Assembly: GCA_022410635.1 (NCBI GenBank)
Contig: JAJVDF010000259.1
Span: 1,094,051 to 1,158,050 of the forward strand
DNA from: Tretioscincus oriximinensis
Lineage: Eukaryota > Chordata > Lepidosauria > Squamata > Gymnophthalmidae
Direction: 5' to 3'
DNA: 64,000 nt
The notes beneath the pieces were generated by a model. It did not search any database. It was not told where the DNA came from and worked only from the letters and a program-made list of their open reading frames with translations. The position numbers and the translations under genes are program-made. Positions 1 to 9,315 of the stretch are shown one piece after another (within the stretch, counting starts at the first letter, position 1; the number at the start of each line of letters is the position of its first letter).

Positions 1-414
1 GGGGGGGGGGGGCAGATGCCAGAAGACGAAGGCACATCGGTGGCGTCTGATCAGTAGCTGCTACCCACCCAGGGCGGCCGCCCAGAGGAGAGACGCCGGA
101 GGATCTGGCTTGCAAAGCAACCTCGGCGGAGGGGCGCCGCTGGGTCCCCTGAAACAGTCGACGCGCCCCGTCGGTGGTTCCTCCTCCTCCTCCGGGTGGT
201 TCAATCTCGATCCGGAGCGACATTCCTCCGCCTGATCCGCATTTCCTGCAAGGGAGGACGAGGAGGAGGAAGGCTGCGAGGCGAAGGGGTGGGCTGGGGG
301 TGGCAGCCTTGGGGCTGGCCGGCGAGGCAAGCAGCGGCCCCCTTCTTCGCCTCCCCGCTCGCCGGAGCCCCCCAGCGCCCCTCCTCGCCGCTGCTCCCGT
401 CGGAAGGAGAAGCG

Positions 415-501
415 ATGGTTGAACCCTCCGCCTCCCCGTCAAGGTTGCCGCCGCCGCCGCCGCCGCGGTCGCCCGGAGACGCTGCCCTGTTCCCGCTGTG
501 A
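415..501 (+). other. upstream ORF in the CSMD3 5' UTR
   Basis: An ATG at 415 opens a 28-codon frame rich in proline, serine and arginine that ends before the main start at 746. It is in another frame from the CSMD3 coding sequence. If the transcript starts upstream of 415, ribosomes would meet it first. Its existence is seen directly; any effect on translation is inference, because the transcription start is unknown. Confidence 0.35.
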
Positions 502-745
502 GCGCGCATCGGTCGCGGCATCGCACACACGCCGCCTCCTTGTCGGGGGACTGGCTGGAGGGACCGGCGGCGGCGGCAGCGGCGGCAGAAGACGGGAAAG
601 ACAGAAAGAGGAAGAGGAGGAGGAGGGGGGAGAGGAAGGGAGGGGAGGGGGCCCCCGCCATCATCTGCCAGCCAGGCGAGCTGCGCGGCGGCGGCGGAGG
701 AAAGCCGAAGAAGCGCCTCGCTCGGTTCTCCTCACCCGGGAGAAG

Positions 746-941
746 ATGCAACGGAGCTGCTGCTGCTGCAGAGGGGCTGCCTGGCCAAGGGAAGCCGCCC
801 CCGCCTCCGATGGGGGGCCACGGGAACGCAGACCGTGCAGCCGGCGGGACTTGGGGACCCTGGGCCGGAGGGGCATGGGGATTACGAGTGGATTTACCTT
901 GGGGACGTTCGCCTTCTTCTGGAGCCTCTCCTGCGTGAAAG
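746..941 (+). CDS. CSMD3: CSMD3 first coding exon (signal peptide), 5' part of gene only
   Basis: CSMD3 is a giant single-pass membrane protein of CUB and Sushi (CCP) domains, expressed in the nervous system. This exon supplies only the N-terminus. The first in-frame ATG is at 746 (A at -3). A second in-frame ATG at 875 has a better Kozak context (G at -3, G at +4) and opens the conserved part. The peptide from 875 begins MGITSGFTLGTFAFFWSLSC and continues V-K-G, a hydrophobic signal-peptide core. From memory, human CSMD3 has MGIKSGFTFWNLVFLLTVSC followed by VKG at the same place, about 37 residues from its start, preceded by a basic Cys-rich segment as here. The exon ends after the first base of the Gly codon, giving a phase-1 intron as expected before a CUB module. 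The CUB domain is not in this window. Choice between the two start codons is open; other CSMD paralogues fit less well. Confidence 0.8.
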
Positions 942-948
942 GTAAGGG
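939..948 (+). other. CSMD3: splice donor of CSMD3 exon 1 (phase 1)
   Basis: The sequence AAAG|GTAAGG matches the vertebrate 5' splice consensus. It interrupts a Gly codon after its first base, exactly where the conserved V-K-G of the CSMD3 signal region ends. Reading through the donor gives a low-complexity G-rich tail that does not resemble the family. Confidence 0.8.
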
Positions 949-1125
949 GGGTACGGAGGAGGGAGGGTGCCGTCTGGTGCCCCCCCCCCATGGGCCAGCC
1001 TCTGTCCACCAGGGTCAGGGCATAAGGTGGGTAGGGGGGCATTGAAATATATAAGGATTCTTTGGGGAGGGGGGGAGCGGAGGGGGGGACGTGCTGGCCA
1101 AAAAGGAGGTGTGTATTTGTCCCTC

Positions 1126-1146
1126 TGTGTGTGTGTGTGTGTGTGT
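1126..1146. repeat. (TG)n microsatellite
   Basis: An uninterrupted run of TG dinucleotides about 180 bases into the intron. A similar tract lies at 2408-2429. Confidence 0.95.
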
Positions 1147-1282
1147 CTACAACGTTGTCCTTCCTCAAGGTTTCCCGCGGATTCCGCTGATGGTGTGGTT
1201 CTTTTCCCAGATCGGAGGTCTTTCCGGGGTGCTGCTGGGGGCGGCCGTAGTGGTCCGTGGGCGCCTTGAAAAATAGATCAGA

Positions 1283-1440
1283 TTGGTGGAGAAAAGGGTT
1301 GGGGAAGGGAAGGGAAAGGAAGGGGAGCGGGTGGTAGAGAAAGGGAGGGGGGAGGACACTTGGAAAGGGGGGCTGACGCTTCGTTTCTTTTTTTTCCCTC
1401 TTTTTTCTTTCTTTTTCTCTCTTCCTTTTTTCTTTTTTAA
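1283..1440. repeat. homopurine tract followed by T-rich homopyrimidine tract
   Basis: About 80 bases are almost all G and A on the + strand (roughly 1288-1365). After a short gap come about 55 bases almost all T and C, ending in a poly-T/poly-A switch (1384-1444). Such mirror-like purine/pyrimidine tracts can adopt triplex DNA; that is inference. Confidence 0.8.
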
Positions 1441-1620
1441 AAAAACTAGCTCCGTCATCGGCGATAGGAAATGCAATTTGCTTGCCAATGTTGGCGCTCT
1501 ATGCAGTGACGGGAGGCTGGTGCCCAATAAATTATTCTTGCAGTATATTCAATCAGGGACGTGAGTTGGGTCCTACAGCTTCCTAAACGAGTGGATATTC
1601 CGAAAGGATTACCGTTGGAG

Positions 1621-1866
1621 GATCCCTCTTTCCCCTCCCTTCTCCCTCCGTCTGTTCTTTCCATCCTCTCTTTCGCTTCCTCTCTCCCTCCTTTCGTCTC
1701 TCTCTTTCCCACTCCCTCTACATCCCTCCCTCTACTTCGATCACCCTTTTGCCCCCCCCTCCCTTCCTCAAAATCTTCCTCCCCTTCTCCTATTTCTCCT
1801 TCCCTCCTTCCCTCCAACCTTCTTTTCTCCCTCCCTCTCTCCACCTCTCTGTCACACACTCTGCCC
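1621..1866. repeat. homopyrimidine (CT-rich) low-complexity tract
   Basis: About 245 bases consist almost wholly of C and T with runs of CCCTCC and TCTC and only scattered purines. It gives spurious open frames on both strands. It lies about 700 bases downstream of the exon 1 donor. Confidence 0.9.
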
Positions 1867-2407
1867 CTCTAACTTCTTCCTCCTGGGCTGCGTTCTGATC
1901 CTTTTGATTATTATTACTGTGGCTTTTATGGGAAGATGTGGCCAGGTGGAAGGAGACTGCTTAAAGGGGTTGGTTTTATTTAAATCACGAATATCCTTCT
2001 AAGCAAGCAGGCAGATCTCTGGAGAGCTCTGTGTGTGTGTTGCAAGTGTGTCTCCTTTTACCTTCAGTGAGTTAAATCTGTAAATGTTTCTCCTTTTACA
2101 CACACAGAGACAAAACAGGCACCCATTTCATAATGAAAGTTCAAAGAAATGCAGAGAAATCACATTTTCAGCAACCGTGGCAAAGAATTGTGTGGGTCTG
2201 ATGGAGAATGGAGTCTGTGGGGGGTTGAAAGGACCATGTTTGATTTGGGTAGTAAAATCAGAGTAAACAAGCAACAGCAATCCGGTCTCTCTTATGTGGG
2301 AATAATCTGTAATGGACAGCAAAGCTGGGGATTCTCCTGGTTCTTCACAGGGATATTGGAAGAAAGATGGATTGAGAAGGGGCATGTGGGGGAACCTTTT
2401 GGGAGCA

Positions 2408-2429
2408 TGTGTGTGTGTGTGTGTGTGTG
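2408..2429. repeat. (TG)n microsatellite
   Basis: Eleven TG dinucleotides without interruption. Confidence 0.95.
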
Positions 2430-4566
2430 CCTTGGAAGGGAGGAAAAGATTCCCTACATTAGACTTGGGTGCCCAGTTTGGAATGATGCTTACTTGGAAG
2501 ACATGCAGGCTGTGTCTCCACCACTGGGATGGATGAGTGTGCATATGGATGGGGGGCACGGAAGGGAGGGGGGGGATCCTGAGATGATGCCACAGAGCTA
2601 AGACAAATCGTGGCTCCATCCTTTAGAAAACCTTTTGGTATTGGGAGCTTTGAAATCGTTAATCATGCTCTGTTTGCCTGCCTGCCTTCCCCCCACTCTC
2701 CCCCCCCAGGGGAAACCCCCCCCCCCCAACAAATTGTCAGGGTGGGAGAGCAAAGAAGCTCCCTGGGAATTTGAAGCATCTCAAGTTTGTCGCCCCTGGA
2801 TGCTTTTATGCTTTTGCCTTTCTCTTGAAAAGCAGCCTGTTTTTTCCAATTCTGATTTTCTTCTTTCCCCCTCTCCCAAATGTCCCCTGTAACCGTGGCT
2901 GGGTCTCTTTGCATGAAACACTTGATTGTCTTGCTTTGCAGCTGGTTCTGTCCCCCATTTGCCTGGAGGGAGGAGCGAAGGGGAGGAAGAGAACCAGGAT
3001 CATTCAGGGTTGCCTAGGGCTTCTGATGGTGGGGGTGGGGGGTATTGGGGGTGGGGGGCAGGATAAGGGATTTACCTCATCTCCTACTCCAGGCTGGGCT
3101 GGGGGGGGGGGAATCTGCCTAGAATTTTAATGCATCTTCTAATTACAGAAAGCTTGCAGGGTTTGTGGCCATTGACGCAATCGCTCCTTTGCCACCCTTT
3201 ACCCGATTCCTTCAGAGAAATGAGTCAGGGAAGAGATCCAAGGACCACTGATTGAGAGTCAGGAGGCTGCTGCTTATGTGCATCTCTGGGCGTGTAGGTG
3301 TCCACCGCTGATTTCTTCTTCTTCTTTTTAAGAAAATAAATAAATAAAGAACTAGGGAGACTGTATGACGGAGGGAGCGCAGACTCATTAATAAACATTT
3401 TCTATCTGTTTTGCCCTCGCTTTCAGTTCCCAGCGCGTGACTTGCTTGCTTGAATAAAACACAACAGAGTGAACACAACCCTTGTGTGATCCCTGGAGGG
3501 GGGAAAATATACCCGTTATGGCTTCAGAGAAAGCATATTCTGCTTAAATGGGAGCAGTGGAAGAGGGCAGGTGGCGACCCATAACTACGGGTCTCATGTA
3601 GGTAGCATCCCACAGATTTTAAGAGGCAACTTATTGGGCTATATCTCTTTTAGGACATGGATTTATATTTTCTCTCTTAAGACATGGGGTTATATTTCTC
3701 GTCAGACATGTGCTATATCTCTCTTGGGTTTTACAGATCAATTTTGAAGAACTTGTTGAATCGAAGAGACATGGTTAGAGAAGGTGGAGACATGTCACCA
3801 GACATTGTTCCCAGGTGATCAAAAATGTTAGATGGAAAAGTTTTACATATTGGTTGATGACTCTCAAGGCTTGACTAAGGCATCATGGATCCAATAAGAT
3901 GAGAAGAACTTTTATAAAATAGAAAACACAAAGCCTTTGAATGTTTTCATGCATCTCATGATCTCATCTCCATCATCAAGTAGGAAAACAGGTCCTATCC
4001 ACACTGAGATTTGTTCTGGGCTACATATCAGAATAATAGCCTGCCATCAACATGCTAGTGTAGAATATGCCAGACCCCCAACTGGCATGTGGATAGCCAA
4101 GGTCTGTACCAAGAAATAGCCCAGAATAAGGCTCAGTGGCAATAGGGTGGGTCTGTGAGACAGGAACAAATGCATAGAAAATATCCCATACGCAAACCCA
4201 AAATGAAGTTATTAGTAGGATTACAGCTACCTCTGATAATACATGAGAAGCTTGTTTTTATGAATATAAATAAACTAAAAGGACAACTAAAGCTGAAGGA
4301 AACCCATCTTTTACCTAAGAAGAGACAAAGGGTTATGGGTTTAGGATAGAATTAATGGTAATAGAGAGAATAGATTAATGGGAGAAATGCTTAGTATTGA
4401 GGAAAGGACACATCCCAATGACTTTAGGCAAAAAGGAAGTATGTATTGCTGTTGCTTACGTTGTTGTTGTTGGTCTGCCTCTGAAGTCTAATTGATGAAG
4501 TACTATTGTGTTTATGCCATTTGTTGTGGACTTCCATAGTGATCTGGTAAACCAATGAATGTTGTG
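2430..4566. other. intron sequence without recognised gene
   Basis: Apart from the short tandem array at 3639-3733, G-rich runs near 2550-2580 and 3025-3060, and a small A-rich ATAA run near 3340, I see no gene or recognisable mobile element here. Confidence 0.6.
3639..3733. repeat. degenerate minisatellite, about four units of 22-28 bp
   Basis: The motif CTATATCTC...GACATG recurs four times in succession with substitutions and small length changes, for example at 3639, 3663, 3690 and 3713. The last unit is partial. Confidence 0.6.
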
Positions 4567-4579
4567 AAGGTCATGACGA

Positions 4580-4669
4580 CCTGAATTTTTAACTTTTGTA
4601 AGCCGCCCTGGACACCTTCGGGGGGAAGGGCGGGGTAAAAATCTTTAAATAAATAAATAAAAAATAAAA
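4580..4669 (+). mobile_element. 3' end of an L2-type LINE or L2-tailed SINE
   Basis: The stretch reads GTAAGCCGCCCTGGACACCT and then a GGGCGGGGTAAAAAT motif and an AAATAAATAAATA tail. This is the signature 3' terminus shared by reptile L2-clade LINEs and SINEs that borrowed their tails. Upstream sequence is too decayed to tell which. Confidence 0.65.
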
Positions 4670-4904
4670 TATGGTCCAGTCTAGCAAAACATTGCTGAGT
4701 TATAGAAGCACTGGCAATAAGTGGAGAAGAAGATAAGAATTCTCTATAACATAGTTTCTAAGAGTCCTTCTCTATCGATTGGATTCCACGTTCAAGTGAA
4801 TGGACATACTTGATGAGAATGATAAAATTCCTTGCCAAAAGCAGATTAAAATGACAACCATTTGCTCATACAGTCACCAGGAGCTACACCTGACCTGGAA
4901 GAAC

Positions 4905-5400
4905 CTAATTTATTATTTGCATTTCTATACCCAAAGGTCTCAAGGCAACAATAACACAGAATTAACAACTGTGGTGGAAAGTAGATAAAAGAGAGCTGGA
5001 CGTTTTTTCAACCAAAGGCCAGATTAAAGAGGTGCATCTTCTGAATGGATACAGAGATCGTGATTGACATAACTCCAGAGGAAAACTAGTCCATAGATAA
5101 AATGGAAATATTCTGCCTTGGCTTCCAACTTCTCTTTGCTACTGAGTGTGGTAGCACAATCAGGAGGGCTTCCTCTGCAGATTTTATAGAAGGTTGATAT
5201 GAGAGAGGCATTTCTTTAGATATTTGGGATCTATGTTATTTAGGAACATATAAGTTAAAGTTAACACCTTGAATTGGTCTCAGAAGCAATTTGGCAGCCA
5301 GTGCAGCTCTAACAAGACTAGAATGTTGTCTGTCCTACAAAGTGTTCCAGTCAGCAGTCTAACAAGTTCATTTGGTAGGATAGGACCTCATTGCTGCATT
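4905..5400 (-). mobile_element. L2-clade LINE fragment, 3' part, minus strand
   Basis: Reading rightward on +, it starts with the reversed tail (ATTTATTATTTGCATTTCTA), a GGTCTCAAGGCAACAATAA block, and a region parallel to the better copy at 12035-12361. From about 5210 it matches the block at 13412-13535, sharing TTTAGATATTTGGG and TTGGCAGCCAGTGCAG. It is old, with many substitutions and no open frame. Confidence 0.7.
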
Positions 5401-8400
5401 GCTTAGGCATACCTGAAGCAAGCTACTAGTTGCGAACTAGTTGGCAGTAAGGTCAGTGATTCTGGTCCTTTGATGATGTAAATAAATAGGTCATATAGAG
5501 AAAAAATAGGTTGGGAAGTGACAGACATTAAATACATTGATACGTTGCAATCAGGAACAAAATTAATTTGGTTGGCAGAGGGTAAATTGTCTTTGATACC
5601 ATCAGATTTAATAAGCTAATGTATATAATATATATAATATAATAGATAAACTAATATAGCAAAATAACATTCACTTGGGATCATATTCCTCGATTCTCTC
5701 AAACACAAATGGGAAAGAGAAGTTTATATCTTGATGCAAATTTTTCTAGAGTCATATTCCATCATCTGAATAGAAGAAAAGAAGTCTGAGCTTAATTCTA
5801 GATAATCAAGATTAATCCTACTGCTTTGGGGTCAATTCCACTACAGTCTTCCAGAGTCCCACCAAAGAACAGCCACCACACGTTATTTTGTATAGTTACA
5901 TTAGACTTTTCTTTTACCCTGAGGTGTGGTTGGTAAAGAATGTCCCTCTGTATCACCATCAACAATATTCCTTGAGCTGTTTATAGCTGTGAGCCCAATA
6001 GGTCCAATCTAGTGTTTCATTTTCCCATATTCTTCTGAATCTGTTTTGATTTACCTACAGTTTTCCATGAAGATCCAAAAGCACAACAAAGATGATTTAG
6101 TACGGGCAAAAAGTTGAACTTCAAATTTTAAAGTTTCATAAAATTCCTCCAAATTTGTAATGTTGTTCTATTAAGGAGGGCCCCCAAATGGATAATAAGC
6201 AAAAAGAGGAATCAGAGTTCAACCCCTCCTCCCCAAGAGGAGGTTACAATTGTTGATTAAATAGATTATAATATGCCCACAGCAGAGTCAATTCAATAAT
6301 TATTTATAAGAAATCTAAGATCCTAGATATGGGGCTGGCTTCTCAGAGCCTTTCTAATTTGAATCATTATATAATATAGATATATATGAAATATAGAAAG
6401 TTGTTTCCACATAAAAATGACTTCACTTATCCATTTAAAATTCCAGCAAGGGAGCCTTGTAGCACATAGGAGAAGTAGTAATGTCTACGAAAGCTCCTGT
6501 AAACTACCTTCCACTTCTTAGTCTCCAAAAGTCCTCTTGGCGGATTTTCTGAATGAAGTCCTGAATAAATAACATGATTATTTCTTTCTGAATACTTTCT
6601 GAATAAAAACTAGCATGGTTATTTCTTTGAAAACCATTTAAAACTGCATGCCAAGATTTCTTCTTTAAAGGCCTTCTGGAAAAGGGAAGTTTTCATTTGT
6701 TCTTAAAATTGGGCAATGTTGACATTGCACCTTCAATATTTATATTTTAAAATCTTTGCAAGTCCTTTGATTGTCCTTTGACTAAGGAGAAACAGAAATG
6801 TTTGCATTCAAACTGAAGTAACTCTTGTTCAACATTGGCTAGTTCAATTCAAACCAAGACCCCATTCTCAGGTGCAAATGGTTTGAACTGAACCATTCCT
6901 GGAGTTTTTGTTTGGCTTTTAAATGTGTTTTTTTGAGGTAAAAATACTTTTTTTTTACTTTTTGGAACAGATTCAATCAAACTTGATTGAAAAATGTTGA
7001 AAAAGTTTTAATTCAAACAGACCCACTTTGTACAAATAATTATATATTATATGTCTACACTTTTTCTGCTATGGACAAAATTCAATATATGTTTGTGCCA
7101 TGTGATTATTGTATGATGTAGGTTAGGATACGGAACTTGTAGCTTTTCAAATGTTGTTGGCTGCCAAATTCTATCAGCTTCTTTGATGAGGTGTCAATAT
7201 ATTTGGCACATTTAATTTCAACTGGAAGGAGTTTGGGGGTCAGGGCCAAAAATGAAATATTGGATGACCAAACACTGTACATCATCTAGATTTTTCTGTA
7301 TTTGTGAAGTTAATATGATGCTGTTTTTGAGGATTTAAGATGTATGGGATGTACCTTGGCTTTGCCAGAGAACCAAGCATGATCAAATTTCAAAATGAAA
7401 TGGAAAGTGTACTTCAACTTATCTTTAGGCTTCCTAAGTCTGATCGACATATTTATATTTCATGACATATATACTACAGCTTTTTAATTAGCAGCACCTC
7501 ACCTCCTTTAAGCCTAAGTGACCCCCCTGCATGTCTAGGTTCTAGACTAAAATGGATTTAATAGTCTTTTCTCTCATGGAAGAATTTCTAGAAATCTAAT
7601 GCTGTGTGGGCAAACTAAGACTGAATCAAATAATTCTAAGCCTCGTTATCAAAGTATAGGTTTCAGTTAAGATAGCATGAAACCAACTCACTTTGTAGTG
7701 AAGACCTGTTCCCTCTGAGTTTCAAAAATATGTGAGATTTTTTTCCTGATGCATATTTAATACTCCCAGATCTTTGTGTTTGACTTTCTAGACCTCACAG
7801 ATTTTGTAATTAATAATACTCAGTTTTAGCCTAACCACACAGGGGAACTAGGCAGGCATTAAATTAAACAGAAGACGTTTTCCTCTCTCCCTTATTTAGT
7901 ATTCCAGATAAATAAAAATTGGAGAGCTATTATTTCATTTTGTTTGTTTTTTAAAAAATCACTCCACAAGTTCTTTGTGCAAGAGAACGGTGGAATATGT
8001 ATGTAGTGTGCATTATTTGATTTGTCTATATGTACTGTAAATGAATAATTATGTAGTAATGATGTGGATGTGTACCGTTTATATTTTCTGAAACAAAAAT
8101 GCAATATAGCAGTTGATTTGTACACTTTACATTAACATACTTTCATTAATTATTATTCTTTTACTCTGGTTTACCCCAAATTCTTCCACCTTGCTTGGCT
8201 TAAGATGTGTCATACCATTTCAATACGATCTGGGGCTCTATTATATTCATCTGAGTAATCATATAAATATTGTCTGTGGGGGTACCAGACATTGATACCC
8301 CTTCCCCTATCAATTGGCCTTCCTATCTAGTGTTCGTGTTTTATACAATTTTTGCTAAGATCTTCCATAGTAATACATACCAACCTTGGTGTTCTAGATT

Positions 8401-8467
8401 GATGTTTTCCATTTTTTCACTATAGAAGCCTTGGCTGCATATAAGAGATAATGGAGTGGTAACAGAG
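5401..8467. other. AT-rich intron sequence, mostly unrecognised
   Basis: No gene is visible. There is an AT-rich patch at 5620-5660, a decayed copy of the foldback family at 6452-6545, and a T-rich stretch at 6900-7010 with partly self-complementary TTCAATC/GATTGAA words. Nothing else stands out. Confidence 0.55.
6452..6545. repeat. decayed copy of the GTAGACA/AGCTCATG foldback family
   Basis: It contains CCTTGTAGCACATAGGAGAA, TGTCTACGAAAGCTCCTG, and then CTTAGTCTCCAAAAGTCCT. The same word order (ACGAAAGCTC, then TTAGTCTCTAAGGTGCTA) occurs at 49455-49565 and in the palindrome at 37747-37940. Confidence 0.45.
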
Positions 8468-8750
8468 AGGCACGAATGGCATAGATGTTAATGGCCTTTC
8501 ATGCAAGGCATCTGTCCTCGAAGCCCTGTGTTGGCCATGGGAAAGGGTGAGCAACCTCTACTGCCCTCAGCTTCAGCTGTTTGAAAGAAAAGATTTGCAA
8601 TCCAGATTTCAAGTAGATTAATAAGTACCACCACTAATATGGTTGGGAAGATAGAATAGATATATGTATTCAGGTGAAAATTAACCTTGTAAGCTGGTCT
8701 GAGTCCCTTTGGGTGAGAAGGGAATAAATTAGATTTTTTTTCTTCGTGAA
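8468..8750 (+). mobile_element. tRNA-derived SINE, family A
   Basis: It starts with a tRNA-like head (GGCATAGATGTTAATGG, then a B-box-like CTGTCCTCGAAGCC). The shared body words TTTCAAGTAGATTAATAAGT and GGGAAGATAGAATAGAT follow, then an L2-like tail TCTGAGTCCCTTTGGGTGAG. The same layout is seen at 20371-20867 on this strand and at 19880-20176 on the other. Pol III box assignment is by eye. Confidence 0.65.
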
Positions 8751-8925
8751 ATTTGTTCAACCTTAAGTTACCAAAGCCCTTCAGTCTTTGTAATCTTGAA
8801 GTTTCAGCTATGAGATGTGGTAATATAACAAGGATATCTTGCTGTATGCTATTCCAAAATTCCATGTTAGCATCACATTCCCACGTAAGGTGCAAATAAG
8901 ATCATTGGGATGAACAGCCTTTCCA
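8751..8925 (-). mobile_element. L1-like ORF2 C-terminal fragment
   Basis: The minus strand encodes H-L-T-W-E-C-D-A-N-M-E-F-W-N-S-I-Q-Q-D-I. This fits the H-x-x-W-x-C ... FW-x-x-I pattern of the C-terminal region of L1 ORF2. The piece is short and wedged between a SINE and an L2 fragment, so orientation and family are the only safe claims. Confidence 0.45.
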
Positions 8926-9275
8926 ACAAACTGCTTCCAGATTCCCTACTATTTTAGGCAGTTGCAGCTTGGGCCCTGACTGTCTGAAAGAGCACCTTCT
9001 CCCATATAGACCTATCTGTGCACTAAGATCTCAAGGAGAAGGCCTTCTGGTAGTTCCTCCCCTTTCAAATTTGAAGGGGTAAGAGGGTCTTCTCTGTGGT
9101 GGTTCCCACACTCTGGAACAGCTTCCCCTTTTCACCCAGGCTTTTGACTCTTAGCTCCCTCTGTGTTTTGTTCTTCAGGGGAAGATGGGTGGATATGGAT
9201 ATTTTTAAACATTTGATTAATGTGTATTTTTTTAATATTGGTGAAGGATGGGATATAAATAATTTTAAATACGTA
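8926..9275 (+). mobile_element. L2-clade LINE 3' end
   Basis: The stretch at 9096-9130 encodes V-V-P-T-L-W-N-S-F-P, the degenerate 'APRLWNSLP' motif near the C-terminus of L2-clade reverse transcriptases. The preceding CAAGGAGAAGGCCTTCTGGT and the following GGATGGGATATAAATAATTT tail fit. The frame is broken upstream. Confidence 0.6.
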
Positions 9276-9315
9276 AGTAAGTAACTATCTAACTATCTGA
9301 CTAACTAACTAACTC
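9271..9315. repeat. tetranucleotide repeat at an L2 3' end
   Basis: Runs of TAAG, TATC and TAAC/CTAA follow directly after the L2 tail. A tetranucleotide array likewise sits at the L2 3' end at 17162-17336. Confidence 0.8.

Larger units (their letters stand above)
1..1010 (+). promoter_or_regulatory. CSMD3: CpG-island promoter and 5' UTR of CSMD3
   Basis: This block is strongly GC- and CpG-rich, in contrast with the AT-rich DNA that follows. It carries trinucleotide runs of CCG near 449-466, GGC near 563-587 and CTG near 758-771, plus a purine-rich stretch at 597-648. It lies directly upstream of, and includes, the first coding exon. That is the usual layout of a TATA-less CpG-island promoter of a brain-expressed vertebrate gene. 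I see no clear TATA box and cannot place the transcription start. The window opens with a run of twelve G, which may be real or a sequence-edge artefact. Confidence 0.75.

Noticed and set aside
419..745. Open frame upstream of and continuous with the CSMD3 exon frame
   Set aside because: It begins at a TTG, contains no in-frame ATG before 746 and is Arg/Gly/Glu low complexity from CpG-island DNA; read as 5' UTR.
942..1045. Continuation of the CSMD3 frame past 941
   Set aside because: The strong donor GTAAGG and the conserved V-K-G end argue for splicing; the read-through residues are G-rich noise.
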